Shown piece by piece: positions 18,171 to 27,069 of a stretch of 64,000 nucleotides of DNA (position 1 is the first letter of the stretch; every line of letters begins with the position of its first letter). The notes beneath the pieces were generated by a model that was not told the DNA's origin, ran no database searches, and saw nothing but the letters and a program-made list of their open reading frames with translations. The stretch is from Streptomyces sp. DG2A-72. GTDB taxonomy: Bacteria; Actinomycetota; Actinomycetes; Streptomycetales; Streptomycetaceae. The position numbers were made by a program, and so were the translations under genes. The DNA lies in NCBI RefSeq assembly GCF_030499575.1, contig NZ_JASTLC010000003.1, positions 124,001-188,000 on the forward strand, read 5' to 3'.

Positions 18171-18833
18171 TCAGTGGCTGCGTGGGGCGACCAGGCCTGA
18201 TTCGTAGGCGTGGGCCACGAGTTGGGTACGGCCGCGGGCGCGGAGTTTGGACTTGGCCCGCTCGATATGGGACTTCGCGGTCAGCGGGCTGATCACCATA
18301 CGGTCGGCGATCTGGCGGGTGGAAAGCCCCTGCGCGACCAGGGTGACGGCCTCGCGTTCCCGCCCGGTCAGCTCTGCCAGGCCGGTTGCGGCGGGGATGC
18401 GGTGCGGCTGGGCGAAGAGCCGGTTGATCACTGTGCGGGTGACGCAGGGGGCGAGCAGGGCGTCGCCGCGTGCGATGACGCGTACGGCGTGCAAGAGGTC
18501 GTCGGGCGCGATGTCCTTGACGAGGAATCCGGCGGCGCCGGCGCTCAGCGCGTCGAAGACGTCATCGTCGAGGCCGTAGCCGGTCAGGATGACGACACGG
18601 ACCCGGGCCAGGGCCGGGTCGGCGGCGATGCGGCGGGCCGCCTCGATGCCGTCGAGGACGGGCATCTGGATGTCGGTGAGGACGATGTCGGGCAGGTGCC
18701 TGCGTGCGAGGTCCAGGGTCTGCTGCCCGTGGGTGGCCTCGGCCACCACCTCGATGTCGTCCTCGGCGTCCAGGAGCGCGCCCAATCCGCTGCGCAGGAG
18801 CGGCTGGTCGTCGGCGAGCAGGACGCGGATCAT
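18171..18833 (-). CDS. NarL/LuxR-family response regulator
   Basis: This 220-residue protein has a receiver domain starting MIRVLLADDQPLLRSGLGAL, phospho-acceptor Asp54 in IVLTDIQMP and the VKD switch Lys. A C-terminal LuxR HTH follows (LTGREREAVTLVAQGLSTRQ, then IADRMVISPLTAKSHIERAK). ATG 18833 overlaps the stop of the upstream small gene (ATGA), so expression is coupled. No histidine kinase is adjacent. GGxGxG kinase features are absent from the upstream ORF. Confidence 0.88.
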   Translation of the reverse strand: MIRVLLADDQPLLRSGLGALLDAEDDIEVVAEATHGQQTLDLARRHLPDIVLTDIQMPVLDGIEAARRIAADPALARVRVVILTGYGLDDDVFDALSAGAAGFLVKDIAPDDLLHAVRVIARGDALLAPCVTRTVINRLFAQPHRIPAATGLAELTGREREAVTLVAQGLSTRQIADRMVISPLTAKSHIERAKSKLRARGRTQLVAHAYESGLVAPRSH

Positions 18834-19249
18834 GCCGCGCAGTCCAGAGGCAGTCGGGCCCCGAGCAGTTCGGCCTGCAGGCCGGTGATGCGCCCGCCCG
18901 CACACCGAAGGCCGCAGCGGGCTGTCTTTGGCCGCTGCTCGAGGTCATGCCGGGTGCGTCTGAGTTCCTGCCCGGCCTCTTGCGCGCGCCCGGTCGCTTC
19001 GAGCAGGCCGGGCCGCTGCTCTTCGGCGTCGTGATGGCCGTGGCTGCCTGCGACCGCGTCCGTCACCCGTGCGCGGGTGCCGCTGTCCTGGTGGAGGAAC
19101 GCGGCGGACACAGCCCGTTCGGCGATCGCCCCGAGGCTCAGCCGGTCGTGTTCGCGGCGGAGTCGACTGACCGTCGTCCCGGCCCGGGAGGCCGTCTGGG
19201 CCTGTCGTCCACGGGCAGCGCTCTGCGCCGCGGGGGCACTGGTCGTCAT
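18830..19249 (-). CDS. hypothetical protein coupled to the response regulator
   Basis: This 139-residue, Arg/Ala/Glu-rich, mostly helical protein is not recognised. It occupies the position where a sensor kinase usually precedes a NarL-type regulator and ends LLGARLPLD like many kinase C-termini, but has no H-box or ATPase motifs. GGAAGGTGA precedes ATG 19249, and the stop overlaps the regulator start. It could be a worn-down kinase remnant or an independent partner. Confidence 0.5.
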   Translation of the reverse strand: MTTSAPAAQSAARGRQAQTASRAGTTVSRLRREHDRLSLGAIAERAVSAAFLHQDSGTRARVTDAVAGSHGHHDAEEQRPGLLEATGRAQEAGQELRRTRHDLEQRPKTARCGLRCAGGRITGLQAELLGARLPLDCAA

Positions 19250-19365
19250 GCTGCTTCACCTTCCGTCGTTGATGTGGCCGGCTCCTGGGCCCTCGGTGCG
19301 GTGGCCGGCTCCGACGCACTTGCGGCGGGCCGCCGGACGGGGTGTGGTGCGCAGTGGTGCCGGGG

Positions 19366-20109
19366 TCAGACGGCGCCGGGGGCGTGTGCCGCCGGACCGC
19401 GGGGAGCGCTGGGGCGGGTCACCCAGCGGATCGTGTGGACCTGGCCGTCGAGGAGGTCGAACGCCAGGGCGCTGAGGATCGTGCCGTGGCGGTCGCGGAA
19501 GACCGCGCCGGGGCCGTGGTGCACCTGCTGCGGCTCCATGGTGACGCCGATACGGACCAGCGCGGGGGCCATCGCGGCCAGCACCCGGGCCACATGATCC
19601 GCGCCGACGATGAGCCGCGGCCAGCGCAGAGCCCTGCCGCCGCCCGCCCGCGACACGGCGGCGGCGAGCTGGTCGCAGGCCGCCTCCGAGCACCCCACGA
19701 CCGATGCGATCTGCGACAGGTCGCACCCGAAGACTTCCCGCAGGACGAAGACCGCCCGCTCGAGCGGGGACAGACGTTCCAGCAGCAGCACGGCCATCGC
19801 CGACAGCGACTGGGCCGGCTCCACCGGCTGATCCGGGTCCTGGCCGGCGCCGCTCATCAGCGGCTCGAACGGCCGCGGCCCGGCGTACGTGTCTGGCTGG
19901 ACGCGGGCCGAGCGCAGCAAACCGGCCGAGATCCGGGTGACCTCGGCCGACAGGAACGCCTTGCCCGGCACGGGCGGCGTGAGGGCGGCCTCGTAACGCA
20001 GCCAGGCCTCGTGCACCGCGTCCTCGGCCGCGGCCCGGCTGCCCAGGAACCGATGGGCGATCGAGAACAGCAGGGGCCGCAGCTCCTTGAACTCCTCGTT
20101 CCGGCTCAC
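19366..20109 (-). CDS. shortened ECF41-like sigma factor, paralogue 2
   Basis: This 247-residue paralogue begins (Val/Met)SRNEEFKELRPLLFSIAHR. It has region 4 LSPLERAVFVLREVFGCDLS followed by QIASVVGCSEAACDQLAAAV, and a short SnoaL-like end (VFRDRHGTILSALAFDLLDG). As in paralogues 1 and 3, the Arg cluster after the recognition helix and about 65 residues of the SnoaL domain are absent. GTG 20109 has GAGGAGGGG six bases upstream. Confidence 0.85.
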   Translation of the reverse strand: MSRNEEFKELRPLLFSIAHRFLGSRAAAEDAVHEAWLRYEAALTPPVPGKAFLSAEVTRISAGLLRSARVQPDTYAGPRPFEPLMSGAGQDPDQPVEPAQSLSAMAVLLLERLSPLERAVFVLREVFGCDLSQIASVVGCSEAACDQLAAAVSRAGGGRALRWPRLIVGADHVARVLAAMAPALVRIGVTMEPQQVHHGPGAVFRDRHGTILSALAFDLLDGQVHTIRWVTRPSAPRGPAAHAPGAV

Positions 20110-20390
20110 ACACGCCCCTCCTCGAATCCAGGCCGCCGCGACGGACACCGCACCACCCGGCGAGGATCCGCTCCGCCGTGCACGCTGCCCCGGCCGCCAC
20201 TCCCCCGCCCACGCATGCACCGGCCGGCCACGGCTTCGCGCGGCCGCGTGCGGGAGCGAGGCTCGACAGGACGGGAACTCCGGCACGGGCAGACAACGAC
20301 GCCCGCCCGTCTCCCGGAGGGGGTGCGGGGCGAGCGGGCGCAGCATCGTGCACAACCACCCTAGGATCGGCGCCACATCCCGTCCCGCAG

Positions 20391-20432
20391 CTACTACGGA
20401 ACCTTGAGTTCCCTAGTAGCGGAACTCGAGTT
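20391..20432. promoter_or_regulatory. GGAAC-cttga-GTTCC palindromes upstream of sigma paralogue 2
   Basis: CTACTA...GGAACCTTGAGTTCC...TAGTAG forms a nested inverted repeat at 20391-20419, and the perfect 12-bp palindrome GAACTCGAGTTC follows at about 20422-20433. Related GGAAC(T)TCGAG words precede sigma paralogues 1 and 3 and the OvmZ-like gene. The remaining interval 20110-20789 has no supported gene; a 10-bp hairpin at 20742-20765 may terminate the SigJ operon. Confidence 0.5.
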
Positions 20433-20789
20433 CACGCCGCCGCAGCGATGTTCTGCGCGCCCTGCTGCCCGTGCCAAGGCGTTTGGTCTTCACCACGCTC
20501 GGCGCGCCGCCGGCGGCCTGTTCGTCCGCGTCCTCAACGCCCCCGTCGACGCGGCGTGGCTCGGCCGTGCGGGAGTCGGCGAAAGACGGCGGGCGGCTTG
20601 CGAGGGGAGAGCGGCCCGCACACACCAGGCCGTCAGGCGCAAGCGCGCCGGCGGCAGGTGTCCCGGCCCGAGTCCTGCGCGGCAACCGGCTCGGCGATGA
20701 CGCCTGCTTCCTCAAGGCCGCGAGCAGGCCTGCGCAGAGATCGCTCTCCGCATCCGCGGAGAGCGCGCATGACGCGGCGAAGACGCCTC

Positions 20790-21728
20790 TCACCACTGGC
20801 CGATGGCCAGCGCGTCTGCTTCGTGCTGCCGCCACCTCCCGGTGAGGCGGGCGAGCCGTTCCGCGGCGGCGAAGCCGTGCAGCGCCGCCACCTTGCCGTC
20901 GCTGATCTCGACCGCCACGGCGCCCACGATCCGGTCCCCGAGCACGGCGAGCACGGCGGGCCAGCCGTTGACCTGCCCGAGGTGGATCGTGGGCGAGCCG
21001 CCGGCCAGGCGCCGCTTCGCGGGAGTGGGTTTGAAGGCGGACCGCATCACGGTGGCGACACGCTCGGGGCTCTCGTAGCGCCACAGCGTCCTGGACAGGC
21101 CCGCGCCGTCGGAAACCGCGGTCGCGTCGTCGGTGAGGAGCGCCACCAGACGTTCGGTACGCCCCGAGGACGCGGCGGCAAGGAACTCCTCGAGGACCTT
21201 GCGCGCGGACGCCGGGTCGGCCTCACCGCCGCCGCGGCGCGCGGCGGCGACCCGGCGCCGGGCCCGGTGGACGTACTGCTGGCTCGCGGACTGCGAGATG
21301 TCGAGGATCTGGGCGATCTCGCCGTGGGGACAGGAGAACGCCTCGCGCAGGACGTAGACGGCCCGTTCCACCGGGGAGAGCCGCTCCATCAGCATCAGGA
21401 CGGCGAGCGACACCGATTCACGCTGCTCGAAGGTGTCGGCCGGGCCGAGCATCGGATCGCCGTCGAGAAGCGGCTCGGGCATCCAGGCGCCGGCCGCGCG
21501 TTCCCGGCGCACCGGCGCCGAACGGAGCCGGTCCAGGCACAGGTTGGTGACGACTTTGGTCAGCCACGCCTCCGGCACCTCGATCCGTTCCCGGTCGGCG
21601 GCGTGCCAGCGCAGGTACGCGTCCTGCACGATGTCCTCGGCGTCGGCGGCCGAGCCGAGCAGACGGTACGCGAGCGAGGCCAGCCGCGGCCGGCCGGCCT
21701 CGAAGCGGTCAGCGACGGCGCTGTCCAT
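20790..21728 (-). CDS. sigJ: SigJ/ECF41-family sigma factor, full length
   Basis: This 312-residue protein is the canonical form: region 2 (LASLAYRLLGSAADAEDIVQ, then DAYLRWHAA), region 4 (MERLSPVERAVYVLREAFSC) ending in the basic SQQYVHRARRRVAAAR, and a complete SnoaL-like C-terminal domain (residues ~190-312, VNGWPAVLAVLGDRIVGAVA). ATG 21728 lies 10 bp after the stop of the FAD oxidoreductase gene, a pairing typical of ECF41 factors. It provides the contrast that exposes the shortening in the three paralogues. Confidence 0.92.
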   Translation of the reverse strand: MDSAVADRFEAGRPRLASLAYRLLGSAADAEDIVQDAYLRWHAADRERIEVPEAWLTKVVTNLCLDRLRSAPVRRERAAGAWMPEPLLDGDPMLGPADTFEQRESVSLAVLMLMERLSPVERAVYVLREAFSCPHGEIAQILDISQSASQQYVHRARRRVAAARRGGGEADPASARKVLEEFLAAASSGRTERLVALLTDDATAVSDGAGLSRTLWRYESPERVATVMRSAFKPTPAKRRLAGGSPTIHLGQVNGWPAVLAVLGDRIVGAVAVEISDGKVAALHGFAAAERLARLTGRWRQHEADALAIGQW

Positions 21729-21738
21729 GCGGACGGCC

Positions 21739-22953
21739 TTATGCGGCAGCATTCCCGGGCGCGGCGGCAGCGGCCCTGGTGCCGGCGGCCGTCGTGGCGG
21801 CGGTCAGGCGGCGCTTGCGCTTGGGCATGCCGAAGGTCGGGTGCGAGACGCCCCACAGGCTGGCCTTGAGGACGCCCGTCTTGAACCGCGCGGCCTTGCG
21901 GCCGCCCACGAACCAGGACTTCGCCCGTACGTCGCCGTCGACCAGCTGGAAGATCGCGTCGTGCCGTCCGAGGCTGATGTGGTTGCCGATGTAGGTCTTC
22001 TTGACGCTCGGAACCCGGCGTCCGGTCAGCCGTGCCACGATCGCGTCCGTCGCCTGCATGTTGGTGTGTCCCGCCGAGGCGCAGGACATCGGCAGCGGCC
22101 GGCCGTTCGCGCCGATCGCGTACGCGCTGTCGCCCGCGGCGTAGACGTCCGGGTGCGACAGCGAGCGCATGGTGTCGTCGACGACGATCCGGCCGTCCTC
22201 GGTGACCTTGAGACCGGCGGCGGCCGCGATGGGGTCGACGGCGAACCCGGCCGTCCACACGGTCGCGTCGGCCGGGAAGGAGGTGCCGTCGCCGCCGACC
22301 GCGTACCTCGCCTGGACGGCTTCGATGGTGGTGTGCTCGTGGACGGTGATGCCCAGCCGGTCGAAGGCTTCCCGCAGGTGGCGCCGGGCCCCCGGGCACA
22401 GCCAGGCTCCCAGCTCAGCACGGGCGGCGAGCGCCACGCAAAGACCGGGACGCGACTCGGCGATCTCGGTGGCGGTCTCGATGCCGGTCAGGCCCTCGCC
22501 GACGACCAGCACGGTGCCGCCCTGGCCCAGACTGTCCAGGCGTGCGCGCAGCCGCAGCGCGGAGGGCCGTCCCGCGACGTCGAAGGCGTGCTCGGCCACA
22601 CCGGGGACACCGTGGTCGGCGACCCGGCTGCCGAGCGTGTACAGCAGCGTGTCGTACCCGAGCTCACCGTCACCGTCCTCGCCGGCCACGGCGACGGTCC
22701 TGCGCTGCGGGTCCACCGCGGTCACGCGCGCCACGCGCAGCCGTACCCCGGTGCCCGCGAACACGTCGGCGAGCCGCACGGCCGCAAGGTCCCGGCCGGC
22801 CGCGAGCTGGTGGTTGCGCATCCGCTCGACGAAGACCGGCTCGGCGTTGACGACGGTGATCTCGGTGTCGGCGGGCGAGAGGCGGCGGGCCAGGCTCCCG
22901 GCGGCGAAGGCCCCGGCGTAGCCGGCGCCGAGGACGAGGATGCGGTGCTTCAT
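21739..22953 (-). CDS. NDH-2-like FAD-dependent pyridine nucleotide oxidoreductase
   Basis: This 404-residue flavoprotein has the FAD Rossmann motif ILVLGAGYAGAFAAGSLARR at its start, a second NAD(P)-binding GxGxxG in VLVVGEGLTGIETATE, and the FAD-ribityl motif DVYAAGDSAYAIG. ATG 22953 has AGGAG seven bases upstream. It is the first gene of a two-gene operon with sigJ; ECF41 factors typically control such oxidoreductases. Natural substrate unknown. Confidence 0.9.
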   Translation of the reverse strand: MKHRILVLGAGYAGAFAAGSLARRLSPADTEITVVNAEPVFVERMRNHQLAAGRDLAAVRLADVFAGTGVRLRVARVTAVDPQRRTVAVAGEDGDGELGYDTLLYTLGSRVADHGVPGVAEHAFDVAGRPSALRLRARLDSLGQGGTVLVVGEGLTGIETATEIAESRPGLCVALAARAELGAWLCPGARRHLREAFDRLGITVHEHTTIEAVQARYAVGGDGTSFPADATVWTAGFAVDPIAAAAGLKVTEDGRIVVDDTMRSLSHPDVYAAGDSAYAIGANGRPLPMSCASAGHTNMQATDAIVARLTGRRVPSVKKTYIGNHISLGRHDAIFQLVDGDVRAKSWFVGGRKAARFKTGVLKASLWGVSHPTFGMPKRKRRLTAATTAAGTRAAAAAPGNAAA

Positions 22954-23503
22954 GGTGTGGCTCCTGTCTGAATCGCTTGCCCCTTGAGCGGGACAGCGCA
23001 GCGATTCCTGACAGAAGCCGGGTGTGAGGTGGGTCACGCCGGGCCGGTGCGGGTGGCTCCCCGCGGGCGCGCCCAGCCGTCCGGAAACAGGGGGCGGCAT
23101 CACCCGCACGTTGCAGCGGACATCCGAACCAGATCTTCGACCTGCACAGACACCGGAAATCCGGCGCGGATCCAGCCACGGTCCAGCCGCCGGAAACGGC
23201 CGTCCGCGACCGCCGTTCGACCCCGGCAGCCGTCGATGACCAGACCGGGAGAGCCCGACCCCGCCAGGCTCCGGCTCTCACCTGCAGCAGCGCACACCCC
23301 GGGCCCAGTTCCGCGGTGCCCGGGGTGCTGTTCTGGCCGGCCCGGCAATCGGCCGTACGGCGGGCGCTCCCCCGCTCACCGCCAGGCGGTGCTTGCGAAG
23401 TTCGCTCCCGGTCGACGACGACCGGGAGCAGGGCGGGACGGTGGCGGGGGGGCCGCCGCTGCGGCGGGCGGGCCGTGTGCCGGTGCCCGCCGCAGCAGTA
23501 CGG
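22954..23503. promoter_or_regulatory. upstream region of the FAD/sigJ operon; haloperoxidase terminator
   Basis: No gene is seen. The minus-strand word TGTCAGG (23007-23013) resembles the ECF41 -35 consensus TGTCACA and may be the SigJ-dependent promoter. GTGAGGTGGGTCAC at 23024-23037 matches the cluster activator-like box described at 30373-30428 but lacks its conserved -35 geometry. A 12-bp hairpin (23458-23469 with 23485-23496), just after the haloperoxidase stop, is a likely terminator. Confidence 0.5.
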
Positions 23504-25072
23504 TCAGTTCTTGACCTCGCCCTTGACGTGCCGCTGCACGAATTCGTAGGCCAGGTCGCCGAACTGCTCACCGAATTCGACGGACCGCTCGACCGTCTTG
23601 CGGAAGTGCACTCCGCCCCACACCCGGCTCGTGGCACAGTCCTTGACGAACTCGGTCCAGGTGGGCCAGTAGATTTCGAGGTCGCGGGCGGGGGAGATCC
23701 CCGGCTCCACCAGCGTCGAGCCGGCCTTAACGGTGAATCTCCAGTCCAGCTCGTCATTGCCGAAGAAGCGCCGCGCCGCCTGCGCCTCGGCGGAGCAGAT
23801 GGTCGTGGAGCCGGACGGGTATTCGGCGTGGTCCCCCACGTTCAGGTAGGGCATCCACTCGGTGGCGGGGATGTCGTTGACCGTCCCCTGGCCGGGGCCG
23901 CCCCAGGCGGTCACCCTGCGGTTGCCGTACACGTGCCGGACCGCGCTGATCGGCCGCACGGCGTCGTACTTGATCTTCTGGTGCCAGGCGACGATCAGCG
24001 GTTCGAACGTCGACAGCAGGTGGGTGAGGAAGAAGTGAGCCCAGCCGTGTACGCCCAGCTCGCGGTTGTGGCGCCGGGCTATGAAGATCGTCGAGTGGCC
24101 GATGCCCCACACCTTGTTGTCCATGATCTCCGCCATCACCTTCTGCTCGTCGGTGAGATTGGCCGAGGCCTCCAGGATCTCGTCCACCGACTGCTTGTAG
24201 GCGCGGGGCCGGGTGTGGTCGCTGTGCATCGGCGGGGCGAGCTCGAACTGGCCCGGGTCCTTGAAGGAGTAGGGCTTGACCTTTCGTATCTGCGGGGTGA
24301 TGAAGTTCTGGACGGTGAAGATGCCCATGTCACCCAGGCCCGCGCCGAGGCGGCGGCGGTGGGTCGTCACCTGCGGCTGCCAGCGTGAGGGGTTGACCAG
24401 TTCGAAGGCGGTGTTCACGGGCCGGTAGCCGGTGTAGTCCGCGTAGGGGCGGGGGTTGTACCGGCGGCCGCCCTCGGTGCCCAGCATGTTCATGCCGTCC
24501 CGCTTACGGGCCGCGATGACGCCCTTGCCGGCGAGGTTGCCGATGCCGACCGGACTGGTCGGGTTCTCCGACTCGTCGTCGGGGTTCAAGCCGAGCGTGG
24601 TCATCAGCTGCCGGATGGCCGGCACCCGCTCCGCCACCACGGCTTTGGCCACTTGGTACGTGGCGTGGATGAGGGCGATGTTCATGTTCCGGTTGGTGGC
24701 GGACTCGCTGGAGGGGCGGCGGCCGACCCGGGTGTACACGCCGACCGCGGTCGGGTGGTAAGGCGCCACCGCGTCGAACCACGCGATCGTCGTCAGGTGG
24801 TTGACCCAGAGGAACATGGTCACGTCCATCGGGGCGAACACGGCCGCTGCGGGCGACTGGCCGGCGTTCTCGTCGCTGGGCTGGAAGAATTCGATGTAGT
24901 TGCCGGTGTCGAAGTCGAAGTCGACGGGCGCCGCCGCTGCGGTGGACGAGCCGGCGGCTGCCGTTGCGGTGGAACCCACGGTGGCCAGCGCCGCGACCGA
25001 GGCGCCACCGATCAGCAGCGACCGGCGCTGCGGCGAAAAGCCGGGGACGGAAGAACGTCCGGACGTCGTCAT
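23504..25072 (-). CDS. vanadium-dependent haloperoxidase 1 (Tat-exported)
   Basis: The 522-residue protein starts with a twin-arginine signal (SPQRRSLLIGGASVAALA). The PAP2-like vanadate pocket is present: Lys368 and Arg373-Pro374 in KYDAVRPISAVRH, PSG at 419-421, and Arg483 with His489 in SRVWGGVHF, where the His would bind vanadium. Ser422 follows PSG where many VHPOs have the acid-base His. This resembles napyradiomycin/merochlorin-type enzymes that halogenate or cyclise prenylated naphthoquinones. AAAGGA lies about 9 bases before ATG 25072. It has a long duplicated leader. Confidence 0.93.
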   Translation of the reverse strand: MTTSGRSSVPGFSPQRRSLLIGGASVAALATVGSTATAAAGSSTAAAAPVDFDFDTGNYIEFFQPSDENAGQSPAAAVFAPMDVTMFLWVNHLTTIAWFDAVAPYHPTAVGVYTRVGRRPSSESATNRNMNIALIHATYQVAKAVVAERVPAIRQLMTTLGLNPDDESENPTSPVGIGNLAGKGVIAARKRDGMNMLGTEGGRRYNPRPYADYTGYRPVNTAFELVNPSRWQPQVTTHRRRLGAGLGDMGIFTVQNFITPQIRKVKPYSFKDPGQFELAPPMHSDHTRPRAYKQSVDEILEASANLTDEQKVMAEIMDNKVWGIGHSTIFIARRHNRELGVHGWAHFFLTHLLSTFEPLIVAWHQKIKYDAVRPISAVRHVYGNRRVTAWGGPGQGTVNDIPATEWMPYLNVGDHAEYPSGSTTICSAEAQAARRFFGNDELDWRFTVKAGSTLVEPGISPARDLEIYWPTWTEFVKDCATSRVWGGVHFRKTVERSVEFGEQFGDLAYEFVQRHVKGEVKN

Positions 25073-25282
25073 GCGTTGTGTCCTTTTCTTCAAGAAGGAG
25101 AGGTCTACACGTCCAAGGCGAGGCCGCTGAGACGCGACCATGCCCTGGAGATCAAGCCGGGTCCCTTGCTGTCCCGGGCACCCCTCACCACATCGAGACA
25201 AGCGACCCCGAAGCGGCTGAGAGCGCTGCGCCTTGCACCACACAGCGTTGATCAGGCCCGCTGCACACGGACCCCGGACCGA

Positions 25283-25483
25283 CTAGCTCCCTGCGACGTA
25301 CTGATCCACGGCGTTCTGCGCTCGTCCTGAACCGACCGGCGAACCGAAGCTCACCAGCCGGCCACTCGCTCCGCACCACTCGCAAGACAAACCACGCAAT
25401 GAACGACCAGCACACAGCACCGCGGCCTCCACGGAGACGACGCTCCCCCTGCCGTCCACGATGCCCAGCGCCTCGACGTTCAC
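25283..25483 (-). CDS. conserved small ORF in the leader of haloperoxidase 1
   Basis: This 66-codon frame starts at GTG 25483 with GGGGGAG six bases upstream and encodes MNVEALGIVDGRGSVVSVEA...AVDQYVAGS. A clearly homologous frame with the same ribosome site, start and C-terminus sits in the matching place before haloperoxidase 2 (35097-35303). The two differ by in-frame indels and conservative changes (Asn/Asp, Val/Leu). The product is unrecognised. It lies 210 bp before the haloperoxidase on the same strand, downstream of the shared promoter. Confidence 0.55.
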   Translation of the reverse strand: MNVEALGIVDGRGSVVSVEAAVLCAGRSLRGLSCEWCGASGRLVSFGSPVGSGRAQNAVDQYVAGS

Positions 25484-25560
25484 GCGAACTCCCCCTGTCT
25501 CGTGCCCGAGCGGTCCGGTCATTCCGCGGGCGTCAACGGATGCCAGTCCGGCGGCCACAA

Positions 25561-25589
25561 CACTAAAAACAGGACACCCGGTCTGTCAA
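25561..25589 (-). promoter_or_regulatory. promoter of the haloperoxidase 1 transcript
   Basis: On the minus strand TTGACA (25584-25589) and TTAGTG (25561-25566) are separated by 17 bases. The identical -35, spacer length and -10 occur upstream of haloperoxidase 2. The transcript would carry a ~480-base leader including the small ORF. Region 25600-26037 upstream holds no supported gene. Confidence 0.7.
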
Positions 25590-26037
25590 TACCAAACCGA
25601 ACGCCCCGTATTTATCGCACCAGAAGCTGGAAGCATCACCGGCCACCGAGCACCAACGCCCCTTGCTCTCCAGCAAAGTTCAAGGGAGTCGGAAGACGTC
25701 CTGCACGCAACGAGAAGGGGACACCGGGGTGGCCGGGCAGGTACGGGACTGCCGGGTCAGGGGCGGCACTGTCCACCAGCGCCCGCTCGCATCGCCCGGC
25801 TTCACGACCCCGCCCTCACGGGCCTCGACCGGCCCCACGATGACGTCGCCCTCGGCGTCCTCGAGTACGAGTTCAGCGAGCGCTGATCCCGAACTCCTCG
25901 CACATTTCAGCCTGTTCAGGCGTGAGCGCGAGAGGGAACGGGCGACTGACAACACAGCGGACTCCGCCGCTGCGCGGCTCCGGTCCAAGGATGAGCAGGG
26001 CCCTGTCTGAAGGGGGCCTGGGCTCAAAGAGGATCGG

Positions 26038-26772
26038 TCAGCGCTTTCCGTCATGAGGTGGTTGGCGAGCCGGATTCGTCACCAAATGGATCGCATGGAT
26101 CCGTCCGTCGAAGATGTCGAGTGCCAACGCGTTGATGACCTTGCCGTTCCGGTCGCGGAAGATCACACCTGACCGGCCGTTGACCTGGTGCTGTTCCAAT
26201 GTGACGCCAATGTGGACCAGCGGTGGGATGATCGCGGCGAGTACCCGGGAGGCAGTCTCGGCGCCGACGATCTGCTTGGGCCAAGGCAGAGCCTCGCCAC
26301 AGCCGCCGCCAACCGGAAAGATGCCGGCGGCGAGCCGGCGGCACGCCGCCTGCGAGCACCCCACGGTCGACGCCGTCTCCGGCCAGCCGAATCCGAACAC
26401 CTCCCGCAGCACGAAGACCGCGCGTTCGATCGGGGACAGCCGCTCCAGCAGCAACAGGGCCGCCGTCGACAACGAGTCGGCCAACTCCGCCGACCGCTCC
26501 GGATCCTCGTCGAGGCCACTCAGTAGCGGCCCGGGAAGCAACGGTCCGGCGTACCCCTCCCGCAGCCGGGCCGAGCGCAGCACGTCCGTGGAGATCCGGG
26601 TGACCACGGCGGCCAGGTAAGCCTTGAGCGAGGGGGGATACGTCGGGGAAGCCGCCCAGCACAGCCAGGCCTCACGGACCGCTTCCTCCGCCTCGCTCTC
26701 ACTGCCCAGTATCCGGTAGGCGAGTGCGATCAGCAGCGGACGCAGCTCCTCGAACTCCTCGGCCCGGCTCAC
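26038..26772 (-). CDS. shortened ECF41-like sigma factor, paralogue 3
   Basis: This 244-residue protein is very close to paralogue 1: SRAEEFEELRPLLIALAYRI, ERLSPIERAVFVLREVFGFG, TVGCSQAACRRLAAG, and a SnoaL-like remnant HQVNGRSGVIFRDRNGKVIN. It lacks the basic end of region 4 and the proximal SnoaL part. GTG 26772 is preceded by AAGGAGGAG, and the ribosome-site context is almost base-identical to paralogue 1. It lies between the two haloperoxidase/prenyltransferase blocks, making it a candidate cluster regulator. Confidence 0.85.
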   Translation of the reverse strand: MSRAEEFEELRPLLIALAYRILGSESEAEEAVREAWLCWAASPTYPPSLKAYLAAVVTRISTDVLRSARLREGYAGPLLPGPLLSGLDEDPERSAELADSLSTAALLLLERLSPIERAVFVLREVFGFGWPETASTVGCSQAACRRLAAGIFPVGGGCGEALPWPKQIVGAETASRVLAAIIPPLVHIGVTLEQHQVNGRSGVIFRDRNGKVINALALDIFDGRIHAIHLVTNPARQPPHDGKR

Positions 26773-26927
26773 ACCGGCTCCTCCTTGAAATCCCGGCGCC
26801 ACAACGGACCACGCAGATCCCGCCGAACTCCCGCAGTCCCGCCGGCCACGGGGGCACCCGCATCGGCCGCTGCCCCCGCGCACACAACCAGACAACGGCA
26901 ACCGCCCCCACGGTCCGCAAACGTCGA

Positions 26928-27046
26928 CGCACCCGCCCGCCGTCGGGGGATGAGGGCGGGCGGGTGCGGACTGGGAGAGGAGACGCGCAGGCTCCACCCG
27001 GGGCAGGGGTGAGCCACAAGTCCCGTACGTGCCAGGGAACTTCGAG
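26928..27046 (-). promoter_or_regulatory. conserved leader hairpin and upstream box of sigma paralogue 3
   Basis: A 14-bp perfect stem (26928-26941 with 26955-26968) has loop GTCGGGGGATGAG. AAGTCCCGTACGTGC lies at 27018-27032 and GGAACTTCGAG at 27036-27046. The loop, both words and their offset match those before paralogue 1, although the stem bases differ, which suggests a structured RNA or conserved regulatory element. Confidence 0.6.
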
Positions 27047-27069
27047 CCGTCCCGCAGTCGCGGTCCAGC

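Noticed and set aside
25680..26054. 124-codon minus-strand frame near haloperoxidase 1 promoter
   Set aside because: No ribosome site, motif or paralogue in the matching region before haloperoxidase 2 was found, so it is not reported as a gene.
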